DNA of 36,324 nt. Source: JAHDCC01 sp964551835. GTDB taxonomy: Bacteria > Actinomycetota > Acidimicrobiia > Acidimicrobiales > SZUA-35. A program made the position numbers and the translations under genes. This document shows, piece after piece, positions 1 to 8,217 of this stretch. The stretch spans positions 1 to 36,324 of the forward strand of contig CAZKEM010000028.1 in NCBI GenBank assembly GCA_964551835.1, given 5' to 3'. Position 1 is the stretch's first letter, and the number at the start of each line of letters is the position of its first letter. The notes under the pieces are model-generated. The model saw only the letters and a program-made list of their open reading frames with translations. It ran no database searches and was not told the DNA's origin.

Positions 1-1405
1 AGTCGAGGCCGTGGTGCTCGAGCGCCTGGCGCAGACCCTCGGTCGCCATCTCCCAGATCTCGTCGTCGCCGACGGCCTTCTCGACCGGCTTGGTCGACAG
101 CTTGGCCTGGAAGTCATCGAAGCCGAACGCCCGCAGCACCGACAGCACGAAGTCGAGCAGGTCCGACAACTCGGTCTGCAGGTCCTCGCGGGTGGTGAAG
201 ATGTGGCTGTCGTCCTGGGTGAAGCCGCGGCTGCGCATCAGACCGTGGACCGCTCCCGACAGCTCGTAGCGGTAGACCGTGCCGAGTTCGAACAGCCGGA
301 GCGGCAACTCCCGATAGCTGCGCTGCCGGCTTCTGAAGATCAGCATGTGAAACGGACAGTTCATGGGCTTCGGGTAGTAGGCGGCGCCGTCGAGTTCCAT
401 GGGCGGATACATGCCGTCGGCGTAGAAGTCGAGGTGACCTGAAGTGTTGAACAATTCAGCGTTCGCAATGTGCGGCGTGTAGGTTAAGTCATAGCCGCCG
501 GAGTCGTGCCGCTCACGAGAATAGTTTTCCATGATGTTGCGAATAGTGGCTCCTTTAGGATGCCATACCGCTAGTCCCCCGCCGAGCTCGTTAGGGAACG
601 ACAACAAGTCAAGTTCGTTAGCCAACTTCCGGTGGTCCCGTTTTGCCGCTTCTTCAAGCTGGTGAAGGTGCGCTTTCAGTTGCTTCTTAGACGCCCAGGC
701 GGTGCCATAGATCCGCTGCAGCATCTCGTTCTTCTCGTCGCCCCGCCAATATGCACCAGCCACCTTCATCAGCTTGAAATGTTGAAGTTTGCCCGTCCCA
801 GGAACATGGGGGCCCATACACATGTCGATGAAAGCATCGGTGTTTCGGTAAAAACTGATCACATCACCTTCAGCCTCACCTACTAGGTCACCGCCTCCAT
901 CACCTGCGCCGACGCGTTCGATAATGTCTCGCTTAAATCGATGGTCTTTCATCAGTTGCAGTGCTTCTTCGGCACTAGCTTCGGTTCGGATGAACGGCTG
1001 GTTAGAGCGAATTATTTCAGTCATCTTCGTTTCGATGCGTTCGAGGTCGTCATCGGTAAACGTTGCACCATCGGGAAGGGCGAAGTCGTAGTAGAAGCCG
1101 TTTTCGATGGGTGGCCCGATTGCAAATGTAGCACCAGGCCACATATCGAGTACGGCCTGGGCTAGCACGTGAGCTGTCGAATGCCGGATCGTGTGAAGCC
1201 CGCGTTCTGAGTCGGCGGTAACGATCTCAACGGTCTGGCCGGTCTCTAAAGTCGTGAAGGTGTCGACCTCCACACCATCAACAACCCCGATCAGCGCATC
1301 TTTCGCAAGTCGCTTGCCAATATCGGCGGCTAGGTCCGCCACCGTCGCTCCCTCTGCGAGACTGCGGGACGATTCGTCTGGGAGCTTTACTTCAATGTTT
1401 GCCAC
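1..1405 (-). CDS. thrS: Threonyl-tRNA synthetase, 3' end cut by window edge
   Basis: Class II aminoacyl-tRNA synthetase that charges tRNA-Thr in the cytoplasm. About 468 codons are visible; the C-terminal part (motif 3 and anticodon-binding domain) lies beyond the left edge. In order: an N-terminal TGS domain (about 1-60), an editing domain with the HSTAH metal motif near residue 75 and a DMCMGPH motif near residue 195, then the catalytic core with MNCPFHM starting at residue 348 (zinc cysteine 350) and motif 2 (RGFTQDDSHIF). The GTG at 1405 is chosen because it gives the family N-terminus MANIEVKLPD and has a TAGACT box 7 bases upstream with no Shine-Dalgarno. The frame is intact, but codons downstream of about residue 323 (left of about 437) end almost always in G or C, unlike the rest of the gene; see findings. 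mshC lies 105 bases upstream in the same orientation. Confidence 0.96.
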   Translation of the reverse strand, partial: MANIEVKLPDESSRSLAEGATVADLAADIGKRLAKDALIGVVDGVEVDTFTTLETGQTVEIVTADSERGLHTIRHSTAHVLAQAVLDMWPGATFAIGPPIENGFYYDFALPDGATFTDDDLERIETKMTEIIRSNQPFIRTEASAEEALQLMKDHRFKRDIIERVGAGDGGGDLVGEAEGDVISFYRNTDAFIDMCMGPHVPGTGKLQHFKLMKVAGAYWRGDEKNEMLQRIYGTAWASKKQLKAHLHQLEEAAKRDHRKLANELDLLSFPNELGGGLAVWHPKGATIRNIMENYSRERHDSGGYDLTYTPHIANAELFNTSGHLDFYADGMYPPMELDGAAYYPKPMNCPFHMLIFRSRQRSYRELPLRLFELGTVYRYELSGAVHGLMRSRGFTQDDSHIFTTREDLQTELSDLLDFVLSVLRAFGFDDFQAKLSTKPVEKAVGDDEIWEMATEGLRQALEHHGLD

Positions 1406-1412
1406 GAAACGA

Positions 1413-1418
1413 AGTCTA
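1413..1418 (-). promoter_or_regulatory. Probable -10 box of leaderless thrS
   Basis: TAGACT on the minus strand ends exactly 7 bases before the thrS GTG. This matches the TAnnnT plus 6-7 base spacing of leaderless actinobacterial genes. No Shine-Dalgarno is present. No clear -35 hexamer was seen. Confidence 0.5.
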
Positions 1419-1510
1419 GAGCGTCTCCACCCGGCTTGTGTCTCATTTCTGAGATGATGCTTGCGGTCCTGTTACTGGCCTGACATCGCCGGAACCTTGC
1501 CCTCGAGTGT

Positions 1511-2662
1511 TCACAATTCCACGCCGAGCAACAATGCTGCATCGACGATGTCTTCTCCTCGGCTAGCCGCTCTGTCGATGACCTGAACCGCCAGGGGTAT
1601 GTCGAGGTCGGCATCGAGGGCTGAGCGAACCTCCGCCAACGTTTGATCTGTCGCCTTGTTTGGTGACCGATTCATCGACGAGTTGCTGGCTACCTCCCAA
1701 TCAGCGAGACGTTTAGTTGCTTGCCCCATCGATGAAACCGTGTCCCATTCCCACTCGGTCCTGTAATGGTTGTTTATAATCGCCAGGCGAACTGCCCGAG
1801 GGTCGTGCTCGTTCCGCAAGTCACTGATGAACGCCAAATTACCGAGTGACTTAGACATCTTTTCGCCGTCCATCCGAACCATCGCCTGATGCATCCAGTG
1901 TTTAACAAACGGTTTGCCGGTTACAACTTCTGACTGAGCAGCCTCGCATTCATGATGAGGAAAAATAAGATCGCTCCCGCCACCGTGAAGATCGATCGAG
2001 TCGCCGAGTTCGCGAAGCGCAAGAGTTGAGCACTCAATATGCCAGCCTGGCCGTCCCGGACCCCACACTGTTTCCCACGCTGGTTCGCCTTCCAACGAAG
2101 GTTGCCACAGGACAAAATCTAGAGGGTCTTTCTTGTTCGGGTCATCTGGTTTGCCGCCCCGGGATGCTGCCAACGTCAACATGTCGGCACGATCTAAGCC
2201 AGAGATCTCTCCAAAACGGGGCCAAGAAGAAATATCGAAGTACACAGCGCCGTTGGAGACGTAGCCATGGCCCGATTCCAACACACTATAAATAAATGAA
2301 CGAATGCTGGAAATTGCGGACGTCGCCCTCGGTTCGCTCCAACTCGGAAGAACGCCAAGCGCCAACATATCGTCGTCAAACCGTGCTGTTTCCGCTGCTG
2401 CGAGGTCCAAATAGTGAATGTCTAATTCCTTGGCCTTGCGTAACAAGTCGTCATCAACGTCTGTTACGTTTCGCACACATCGGGTCTCATGGCCAAGGTC
2501 TCGAAGTCGGCGTTGAAGAACATCATACGTAAGGTACGCCGCCGCATGACCGACGTGGGTCGCGTCATAGGGCGTAATACCGCAGGTATACATGGTAACT
2601 ATCGGGCCGGGTTCGAAGGGAACCACTTTTTGCTGCGCAGTGTCATACAAATTCATCGACAT
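1511..2662 (-). CDS. mshC: L-cysteine:1D-myo-inosityl 2-amino-2-deoxy-glucopyranoside ligase (mycothiol synthesis)
   Basis: ATP-dependent ligase that joins cysteine to glucosaminyl-inositol, the penultimate step of mycothiol synthesis. The protein (383 aa) has the class I CysRS fold. CGITPYDATHVGHA at about 28-41 replaces the CGPTVYD..HIGNAR of true CysRS and is diagnostic of MshC; Cys28 is a zinc ligand. VTDVDDDLL follows, then a GWHIECS zinc segment, an HHE motif and the nucleotide loop KMSKS. It is slightly shorter than the usual ~410 aa, mainly at the C-terminus. The ATG at 2662 has AGGA 10 bases upstream; a TTG at 2668 would be too close to that site. It precedes thrS on the same strand and is divergent from fabI. 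Mycothiol is restricted to Actinobacteria, so this gene anchors the taxonomy. Confidence 0.93.
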   Translation of the reverse strand: MSMNLYDTAQQKVVPFEPGPIVTMYTCGITPYDATHVGHAAAYLTYDVLQRRLRDLGHETRCVRNVTDVDDDLLRKAKELDIHYLDLAAAETARFDDDMLALGVLPSWSEPRATSAISSIRSFIYSVLESGHGYVSNGAVYFDISSWPRFGEISGLDRADMLTLAASRGGKPDDPNKKDPLDFVLWQPSLEGEPAWETVWGPGRPGWHIECSTLALRELGDSIDLHGGGSDLIFPHHECEAAQSEVVTGKPFVKHWMHQAMVRMDGEKMSKSLGNLAFISDLRNEHDPRAVRLAIINNHYRTEWEWDTVSSMGQATKRLADWEVASNSSMNRSPNKATDQTLAEVRSALDADLDIPLAVQVIDRAASRGEDIVDAALLLGVEL

Positions 2663-2787
2663 GTTCAAACGATCCTACGACGAGTTCTAGGTACTTTACA
2701 CACCCTAGTAGCAGGTGACCCTCCAGGTCTGGCTAAAGATTGCTCGCAAAGGCGTAACCATCTAGATCTGCTGATAGTCATAGTGGT

Positions 2788-3555
2788 GTGGGAATACTAA
2801 ACGGAAAAAAACTACTCATCACCGGTGTCTTGACTGACGCATCCCTGGCCTTTGGGGTAGCCAAATTGGCTCAAACCGAAGGCGCTGAAGTAATCCTGAC
2901 TGGGTTCGGACGCGGGATGCGGCTAACCGAGCGGGTCGCCAAGAAACTCGACCCAGTGCCTGAAGTACTGGAACTCGACGTTACAAACACCGAACATGCA
3001 GCTGCAGTCGCTGCCACCATTGAGCAAAGATGGGGAACGATCGACGGGGCGCTTCACTCAATCGGTTTCGCTCCTGCGGACTGTCTAGGCGAAGATTTCT
3101 TTGCCCCCGAATGGTCCGACGTTGCCACCACGTTGGAGATCTCAGCCTACTCGTTGAGATCGTTATCAGACTTGGTTACCCCACTGATGCCGTCAGGTGG
3201 GTCGATAGTTGGGTTGACCTTCGACGCCACGGTGACCTGGCCCGCCTACAACTGGATGGGCGTCGCCAAGGCCGCTCTCGAGTCCCTCAACCGTTACCTG
3301 GCACGGGAGCTAGGCCCTCAGGACATTCGATGTAATCTCGTAGCTGCTGGTCCGATTAAGACCATCGCTGCGAAGTCTATTCCCGGGTTTGCCAAGTTTG
3401 AAGAAAGATGGCAAGAAAGCGCACCCTTGGGCTGGGATGTGACCGACACCGAGGGCGTCTCAAAAGCATGTGTTGCCTTGCTATCCGATTGGTTTCCACA
3501 GACGACGGGCTCGATTATTCATGTCGACGGCGGCTTCCACTCAATCGGAGCCTAA
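2788..3555 (+). CDS. fabI: Enoyl-[acyl-carrier-protein] reductase, InhA/FabI type
   Basis: NADH-dependent reductase for the last step of each fatty-acid elongation cycle (FAS II). The 255-aa SDR-fold protein has the FabI/InhA N-terminus (GKKLLITGVLTDASLAFG, residues 6-23) that replaces the classic SDR glycine motif. Catalytic Tyr154 and Lys161 sit in PAYNWMGVAK, and LVAAGPIKT and HVDGG appear near the end. These stretches match mycobacterial InhA closely; InhA is about 269 aa. The start is GTG at 2788, as no in-frame ATG lies upstream. No Shine-Dalgarno is visible; GATAGT at 2773-2778 could be a -10 element. It is divergent from mshC and convergent with the CNNM gene. Whether it accepts long-chain or ordinary substrates cannot be read from the sequence. 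Confidence 0.93.
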   Translation: MGILNGKKLLITGVLTDASLAFGVAKLAQTEGAEVILTGFGRGMRLTERVAKKLDPVPEVLELDVTNTEHAAAVAATIEQRWGTIDGALHSIGFAPADCLGEDFFAPEWSDVATTLEISAYSLRSLSDLVTPLMPSGGSIVGLTFDATVTWPAYNWMGVAKAALESLNRYLARELGPQDIRCNLVAAGPIKTIAAKSIPGFAKFEERWQESAPLGWDVTDTEGVSKACVALLSDWFPQTTGSIIHVDGGFHSIGA

Positions 3556-3577
3556 CGCCCACTCCACAGTGATGTAG

Positions 3578-4726
3578 CTAGAACTCGGCCCGCGGGCCAG
3601 CCACGTCGGCGCTGACCTCAGCAACCTCTTCACCGGCTTCACCAGGCTGCTGCAAGCCTGGTGAAGGTAACAGTGCTTCGACGATCTCTTCTACCGCTAC
3701 CATGCCGACCGGTTCAGTACCCTTGCCCATTACGACGGCAAACGGTCGGCGGTTGCTCCGCAAGGTCCGGAGCACCTCGATCAACGATCGATCGTGCGAC
3801 ACGGCGATAACCGGTCGCAAAAGGCTCTTCGGCATCGGCGCGAATCGATCAGAGCGCTCTATACGCAAAAGGTCTCGACCGTTAAAGTATCCGACCAGTC
3901 GATGATCTTTGGTCGGTCCAAGCACCGGAATCCGAATTTGACCACTTGAGGCAACCACCCGTTCGAGCATGGCGGGAGTGGCCCCAAACCTAACCGAGGT
4001 GAGTTCTGAAATTGGAACCGCGATTTCACCGACCAACCTCTGCGAAAAGTTCAACGCACCATGAAGTAATTCGGCGCTGTCAGACTCGATTGCGCCTTCT
4101 TGCGAAGATGTACTGACAATATCGAGCAGTTCGGTTACCGAATGGATCGCAACGATTTCATCTCGAGGTTCGACGCCAACAGCCCGGCAACCCATATTTG
4201 CGATGGCGTTCAGGAACGTGGCGATCGGACGAAACAACCAAAGGTACGCCCGGTATGGCAGAACCAGCCAACGCAACGTCGCGTTGGGCGCAGCCAACGC
4301 AACGTTTTTTGGCACCATCTCACCAAAAACCAGGTGGAGGAAGACAACGATTGACAATGCAGACACGAAGCTGACAACCGATGTGACGTCCTCAGAAAGA
4401 AACCGACCCGCGATCGGACCGATTATTGACTCGAAGGCAGGCTCGGCGACATAACCTAAACCAAGGGACACAATTGTGATCCCAAGCTGCGCTCCTGCAA
4501 GCTGCATCGACAGGTCCGACAGACTGTCCAACGCAGCAGTAACGCTCCGAGTCTGCGGTCCAGCTTCGAGCTCTTGTTTCTTGGCGGTCAGGACAGCAAA
4601 CTCGTAAGCGACATAGGCGCCGTTGAGGAAGATGAGGATAGCTGCGGTGATGATAAAGCCGAACAGCGACCAGCCGGTAACGTAGGATCCGGCCGACAGC
4701 AACGGAAGTACGGTCGTCGATATCAC
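3578..4726 (-). CDS. CNNM/DUF21 membrane protein with CBS pair, lacking the CorC domain
   Basis: Integral membrane protein of the CNNM/CorC (HlyC/TlyC) family, associated with Mg2+/Co2+ transport. Of 382 aa, about 15-200 is the DUF21 transmembrane domain with four hydrophobic helices and the family signatures GAQLGIT and FGEMVPKNVAL. A CBS pair covers roughly 215-350. The C-terminal tail is short, acidic and low-complexity, without the CorC/HlyC domain its upstream paralogue has. Translation starts at a GTG (4726) that overlaps the TGA of the upstream paralogue (GTGA), so the two are translationally coupled and may form a hetero-oligomer. The protein may be regulatory or act only as the partner subunit; the transported ion is not shown by sequence. 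Confidence 0.88.
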   Translation of the reverse strand: MISTTVLPLLSAGSYVTGWSLFGFIITAAILIFLNGAYVAYEFAVLTAKKQELEAGPQTRSVTAALDSLSDLSMQLAGAQLGITIVSLGLGYVAEPAFESIIGPIAGRFLSEDVTSVVSFVSALSIVVFLHLVFGEMVPKNVALAAPNATLRWLVLPYRAYLWLFRPIATFLNAIANMGCRAVGVEPRDEIVAIHSVTELLDIVSTSSQEGAIESDSAELLHGALNFSQRLVGEIAVPISELTSVRFGATPAMLERVVASSGQIRIPVLGPTKDHRLVGYFNGRDLLRIERSDRFAPMPKSLLRPVIAVSHDRSLIEVLRTLRSNRRPFAVVMGKGTEPVGMVAVEEIVEALLPSPGLQQPGEAGEEVAEVSADVAGPRAEF

Positions 4727-6036
4727 GGAGTCGCCTCGGCGATATAGCCGGGGGCCACGAACTGCAACGACGCTATGCGTAGCTTGTCCATGGCCACAAC
4801 TTCAATCGTCCAACCATCGAAGTCAAAATCGTCCCCTTCAGAGGGAACCCGGCCAAGCTGGTCGAGCACGAAGCCCGCGATTGTTTCATACTCGCCTTCT
4901 GGCACGTCCAACCCGACCGTCTCGGTTACTTCGTCTGGGCTCGACGTCCCAGCCATCACAAATACGCCTGCATCGGCACCGATCAGAATGTCTGGCGTCT
5001 TTGCAAACTCATCGTCGACCTCGCCGACGATTTCCTCCAACACATCCTCCAGCGTCAAAATTCCGGCGGTGCCGCCATGCTCGTCGACCACGACAGCAAG
5101 TTGAGCCGCGTCGACTTGGAAATCATCGAGCACATCAAACAGAGATTTCGTTTCGGGCAGGATCAAAGGCTGCTGCACTATTTCACTAACCATAGTTTGG
5201 TAACGCTGCCCAATGGGCAGGTCCAGGACAGACTGAACCGAAACCGTGCCTTTCAGGTCATCGAGGTCTGAACCAATGACCGGGTATCGAGAATGCCGAC
5301 TCTGTTGCATCTCTTCGATCAGCTCGCCGACCGATGTGTCAAGCGTGACCGCATGCACGTGAACCCGCGGGGTCAGAACATCGGCTGCCGTCTTCTCGCC
5401 AAATCGGAACGTCCTGGTCAATACTGTCAGCTCATCGTCGGTAAGTTCCTTAGCCGACGAGCGAACCAGGTACTCGAGGTCATCCAATGAATGCGTCGAC
5501 TCAAGCTCTTCTTTAGGTTCGAACCCGAACCGTTTGATTGTCCAATTGGCTGTGCCGTTAAACGCAACAATCAGGGGTCGCAGGATGCCGTGGACTACCC
5601 GGGCTGCCGGTGACAGCAGCTGGGCGGTTGCTTCTGGGCGTGAGATCGCCAAGTTTTTCGGCAAAAGCTCACCAACCACCATTTGAAACACCGTGGCTAG
5701 TACCAAAGCGGTCGCAATCGATAATCCGGAACCCCCCGACCCGCCAAAAGCCTCGACCAACGGGTCGACGAGTTTGGAGACAACCGGTTCGGTCAGGTAG
5801 CCCAAAACCAGACTGGTGACGGTTATACCAAGTTGGGCCCCAGAAAGATGAAACGACAACTGTTTCATGGCAGATAACGCCGCTTTTGCCGGCCATTTTC
5901 CTTCTTTAGCGAGGGCGGCCAATTTGGAACGATCTGACGCGACCAGTGAAAACTCGACCGCTACAAAGAAGCCGTTGGCGGCAACGAGCAGAATGACGAT
6001 GACTAGTCCGACTACGAATGACATTGAAACAACCAC
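4723..6036 (-). CDS. CNNM/CorC family transporter-like protein (DUF21-CBS-CorC)
   Basis: Full-length member (437 aa) of the family loosely called hemolysin C/CorC. It has a DUF21 membrane domain (about 1-190; GAQLGIT, VGELLPKNLA), two CBS domains (about 205-330; FGEKTAADVLTPR opens the first), and a C-terminal CorC/HlyC domain (about 345-430). In the middle lies the EHGGTAGILTLEDVLEEIVGE-type segment typical of the family. The annotated GTG is at 6036; an ATG at 6024 gives the better N-terminus MSFVVGLVIV and either is possible, as neither has a strong Shine-Dalgarno. It follows the M23 peptidase gene by 11-23 bases and overlaps the next CNNM gene by 4 bases, so birA > M23 > CNNM > CNNM looks like one transcript. 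Metal-ion homeostasis is inferred from the family. Confidence 0.9.
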   Translation of the reverse strand: MVVSMSFVVGLVIVILLVAANGFFVAVEFSLVASDRSKLAALAKEGKWPAKAALSAMKQLSFHLSGAQLGITVTSLVLGYLTEPVVSKLVDPLVEAFGGSGGSGLSIATALVLATVFQMVVGELLPKNLAISRPEATAQLLSPAARVVHGILRPLIVAFNGTANWTIKRFGFEPKEELESTHSLDDLEYLVRSSAKELTDDELTVLTRTFRFGEKTAADVLTPRVHVHAVTLDTSVGELIEEMQQSRHSRYPVIGSDLDDLKGTVSVQSVLDLPIGQRYQTMVSEIVQQPLILPETKSLFDVLDDFQVDAAQLAVVVDEHGGTAGILTLEDVLEEIVGEVDDEFAKTPDILIGADAGVFVMAGTSSPDEVTETVGLDVPEGEYETIAGFVLDQLGRVPSEGDDFDFDGWTIEVVAMDKLRIASLQFVAPGYIAEATP

Positions 6037-6047
6037 ATGCTGGATCT

Positions 6048-7400
6048 TTAGCTTATCGACTCGTTCTCCGGTGTGGCGCTTCCATCGATCTGACGTTGTT
6101 CGGTCGCTGCCCGCTCACGATCCGCAAGAACACTTAGTTGGGGGTACGGGTTGATGACTCGAATATCTGGTGGATGAATCTCAAGATGCAAATGCGGGTC
6201 GGTGCCTCGAGCGTTTCCAGAGTCCCCTAGGTAGCCGATCACATCACCTGCCTGTACGACTTGGCCTTCTACTAGACCTGCAGCGAAAGAGTCTAGATGG
6301 GCGTAGTACCAGCGACTTCCGCTGTCTCCCTGGAGAGAAATGACCAGGCCTCCGAGACGACCGCTCCCGACGTTTGTAATGACGCCGGTTTCGGCCGCGT
6401 ACAGTTCTCCGCCAATTGGGCCAAAGATGTCGATCCCCTCGTGCCAGTGTGAGTCGGCGGTTCCTCTGGCTCGGTCGAATCCGTATGAGTCTATTAGCGG
6501 CCGTTTGTAGTCAGCAACCGGGAACACGGCGTCACGAATAAAGAATTCTCCCGCTGCCTCGTACGTCGCTAACTCAATCTCGGCTTGTTCGACTGCGTTT
6601 ACCCGTTCGTCGTAAAGAATCTGGGCTTGGTCTCGTTCGCCGCTCAGACGAGCAGTTTCAGCGACAAGTTCGCGTTCGTCATCGGTCAGCTGACCGTTTA
6701 GAGCATCAAACTGGTCCGCCATTTCTCCACTTCGAGTGGTTACGAACCTCACGAGCCGTCGATAAACCATAGCTTCTGAGGCGTCGGCAATGTCGGTTCT
6801 CGGGTAGCCGAGAGACGGGTTGCGAAAGTTCGCCATTGCTATCTCTTGAACATTGTTGCGTAGCTCCGCCGACTGGTTAATCAATTCAGAGCTGTCAGCA
6901 GAAAGTTCGTCAACTTGGGCGTTGATGCTATCAAGGCTCTCACTGCGAGCTTCAATCAACTGGGCTGCCTCGGTTAGGCTACGGTTGGCGTGTTCCAGCT
7001 TTTGGCGGGCTGCTTCGACCTTCGCGGGGTCAACCGAATCTGGAACAAACGGCGGTTGAGAACTGTAAGCTCCCTGACTTTCCTCCTCTTGAGCTGGATC
7101 ATCAGTCGCGGTCGGCCCGAGGGTAGAAGAGGTTGTCGTTGACTCAACAGGTATCTCCGGAACTGAAGTCGGCACCGGTGGAGGTGTGGTCGAAGGCTGA
7201 GCGTCGACAGGTACTTCGGCCGCAGAGGCAGCGGTTGTGGTCTCGGGTATTGTGAGCGGCTGGGTCGTCTCTGTTGGCGGTGCGGGCACAGGCTGAGCAT
7301 CTTGAGCGTTGGCGTTGTTCGGGAAGGAGGCAATCGCCGCAGCGAAGGCTACCGACACAAGCGGAATTGTGCGCAGGAATTGACGAGCTGAGCAAAGCAT
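6048..7400 (-). CDS. Secreted M23 (LytM-type) peptidoglycan endopeptidase
   Basis: Predicted envelope peptidase of 450 aa. A signal peptide covers about 1-32 (hydrophobic core, ANA-QD cleavage site). A Pro/Thr/Val-rich wall-spanning linker runs from about 33 to 120. A long coiled coil (about 125-285), like those of EnvC/NlpD or RipA-type cell-wall enzymes, precedes the C-terminal M23 domain (about 300-430). The zinc and catalytic motifs are present: H-x3-D in HWHEGIDIF and H-x-H in DPHLHLEIH, so it is probably active rather than a degenerate LytM activator. The ATG at 7400 has an AGAAG site upstream. birA lies 25 bases upstream and CNNM genes follow. A role in septal peptidoglycan splitting is inferred from the coiled-coil plus M23 layout. 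Confidence 0.92.
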   Translation of the reverse strand: MLCSARQFLRTIPLVSVAFAAAIASFPNNANAQDAQPVPAPPTETTQPLTIPETTTAASAAEVPVDAQPSTTPPPVPTSVPEIPVESTTTSSTLGPTATDDPAQEEESQGAYSSQPPFVPDSVDPAKVEAARQKLEHANRSLTEAAQLIEARSESLDSINAQVDELSADSSELINQSAELRNNVQEIAMANFRNPSLGYPRTDIADASEAMVYRRLVRFVTTRSGEMADQFDALNGQLTDDERELVAETARLSGERDQAQILYDERVNAVEQAEIELATYEAAGEFFIRDAVFPVADYKRPLIDSYGFDRARGTADSHWHEGIDIFGPIGGELYAAETGVITNVGSGRLGGLVISLQGDSGSRWYYAHLDSFAAGLVEGQVVQAGDVIGYLGDSGNARGTDPHLHLEIHPPDIRVINPYPQLSVLADRERAATEQRQIDGSATPENESIS

Positions 7401-7425
7401 ATTCTTCTCAAGTCGGCCGTGATGG

Positions 7426-8217
7426 CTAGGTCGTTAGGCCCAGATGCCAGATGTCTCCGCTATGGATCGTATGTTGGCCTGAATCGGCGTCGACTCGCAG
7501 CCCACCCGAAGACGAGATTCCAGTCACCCGCCCTTGCAAGGTCTCCCCAGCCGGATCGGTGAATGTTATGTCTTCGCCGACCGTCGAACATCGCGCCCGG
7601 TACGCCGTCACAATAAATTCGGGACCCGACTCCTCGGCGGCCGCCAACCAGTGTTCCAGACTGCTGAGCACAGCTGTGAGTGCTTCCTGATTGGATATTT
7701 GTGCCGAGCCTAGCTGGGCGAGTGAGACCGCCCTTTCAGCAATTTCATCCGGGGGTTCGACCGAAAACTTGATATTCAAACCGATCCCTACGACGACCGA
7801 GGCCACGGAACCCACAATCGTCGATTCCGCCAAAATCCCTGCCAATTTGGGCTTCCGTGAGTCCAGAACCAGCACATCGTTTGGCCATTTCAGCCCAATT
7901 AGAGCGGGGTCGACGTCGGGCAGCAAGCGTTGCACCGCCTGTTGCACTGCTAATCCAGCCAGTAATGGGACGACGGGGACCAGTTCAACTCCTGGCTTAA
8001 GCAGCGTTGACAGTAGGAGTGAATCACCTTGAGATGCTAACCATCGTCGTTCTAGTCGCCCACGTCCCTCTGTTTGGTAGTCCGCGACTAACGTAAATCC
8101 CTCCGACGCGCCACGTCGAGCCTCAGTTGCGACGTCGTTATTAGTCGACCCGGTCTGAGTGACGTGAACAACAGGGTAGAATCTCGTATCTTGTGGTCCT
8201 CGAAGTGGAGCGTTCAT
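7426..8217 (-). CDS. birA: Biotin--[acetyl-CoA-carboxylase] ligase, group I (no HTH)
   Basis: Attaches biotin via biotinyl-AMP to the BCCP lysine of biotin-dependent carboxylases. The start is taken at the ATG at 8217, giving 263 aa (MNAPLRG...); a longer 297-aa reading frame exists but its first 34 residues are unlike the family. Motifs: TGSTNND (about 22-28), GRGRLERRW (51-59, the biotinyl-AMP loop; the usual GRGRxGR has Glu in place of Gly), LKWPNDVL (about 109-116), KLAGILAE. A small C-terminal SH3-like domain is present (TFTDPAGETLQGRVTG). There is no N-terminal DNA-binding domain, so it is not a BirA-type repressor. AGGA lies 9 bases upstream. The start codon overlaps the oppositely oriented carboxylase start through a shared CATG, which pairs the enzyme with its probable substrate. 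Confidence 0.92.
   Translation of the reverse strand: MNAPLRGPQDTRFYPVVHVTQTGSTNNDVATEARRGASEGFTLVADYQTEGRGRLERRWLASQGDSLLLSTLLKPGVELVPVVPLLAGLAVQQAVQRLLPDVDPALIGLKWPNDVLVLDSRKPKLAGILAESTIVGSVASVVVGIGLNIKFSVEPPDEIAERAVSLAQLGSAQISNQEALTAVLSSLEHWLAAAEESGPEFIVTAYRARCSTVGEDITFTDPAGETLQGRVTGISSSGGLRVDADSGQHTIHSGDIWHLGLTT

Noticed and set aside
11..442. 143-aa open frame on the plus strand at the left edge
   Set aside because: It is the antisense shadow of the GC-rich part of thrS; codon and motif evidence clearly support the minus strand.
1511..2668. Reading this gene as cysteinyl-tRNA synthetase (cysS)
   Set aside because: The CGITPYDATHVGHA signature and ~385-aa length are those of MshC; true CysRS has CGPTVYD and a C-terminal tRNA-binding domain, absent here.
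3587..3598. Perfect inverted repeat GGCCC-GC-GGGCC between fabI and the CNNM gene, as a terminator
   Set aside because: It lies within the CNNM coding end, has almost no loop and no following T-run, so it does not make a convincing intrinsic terminator.
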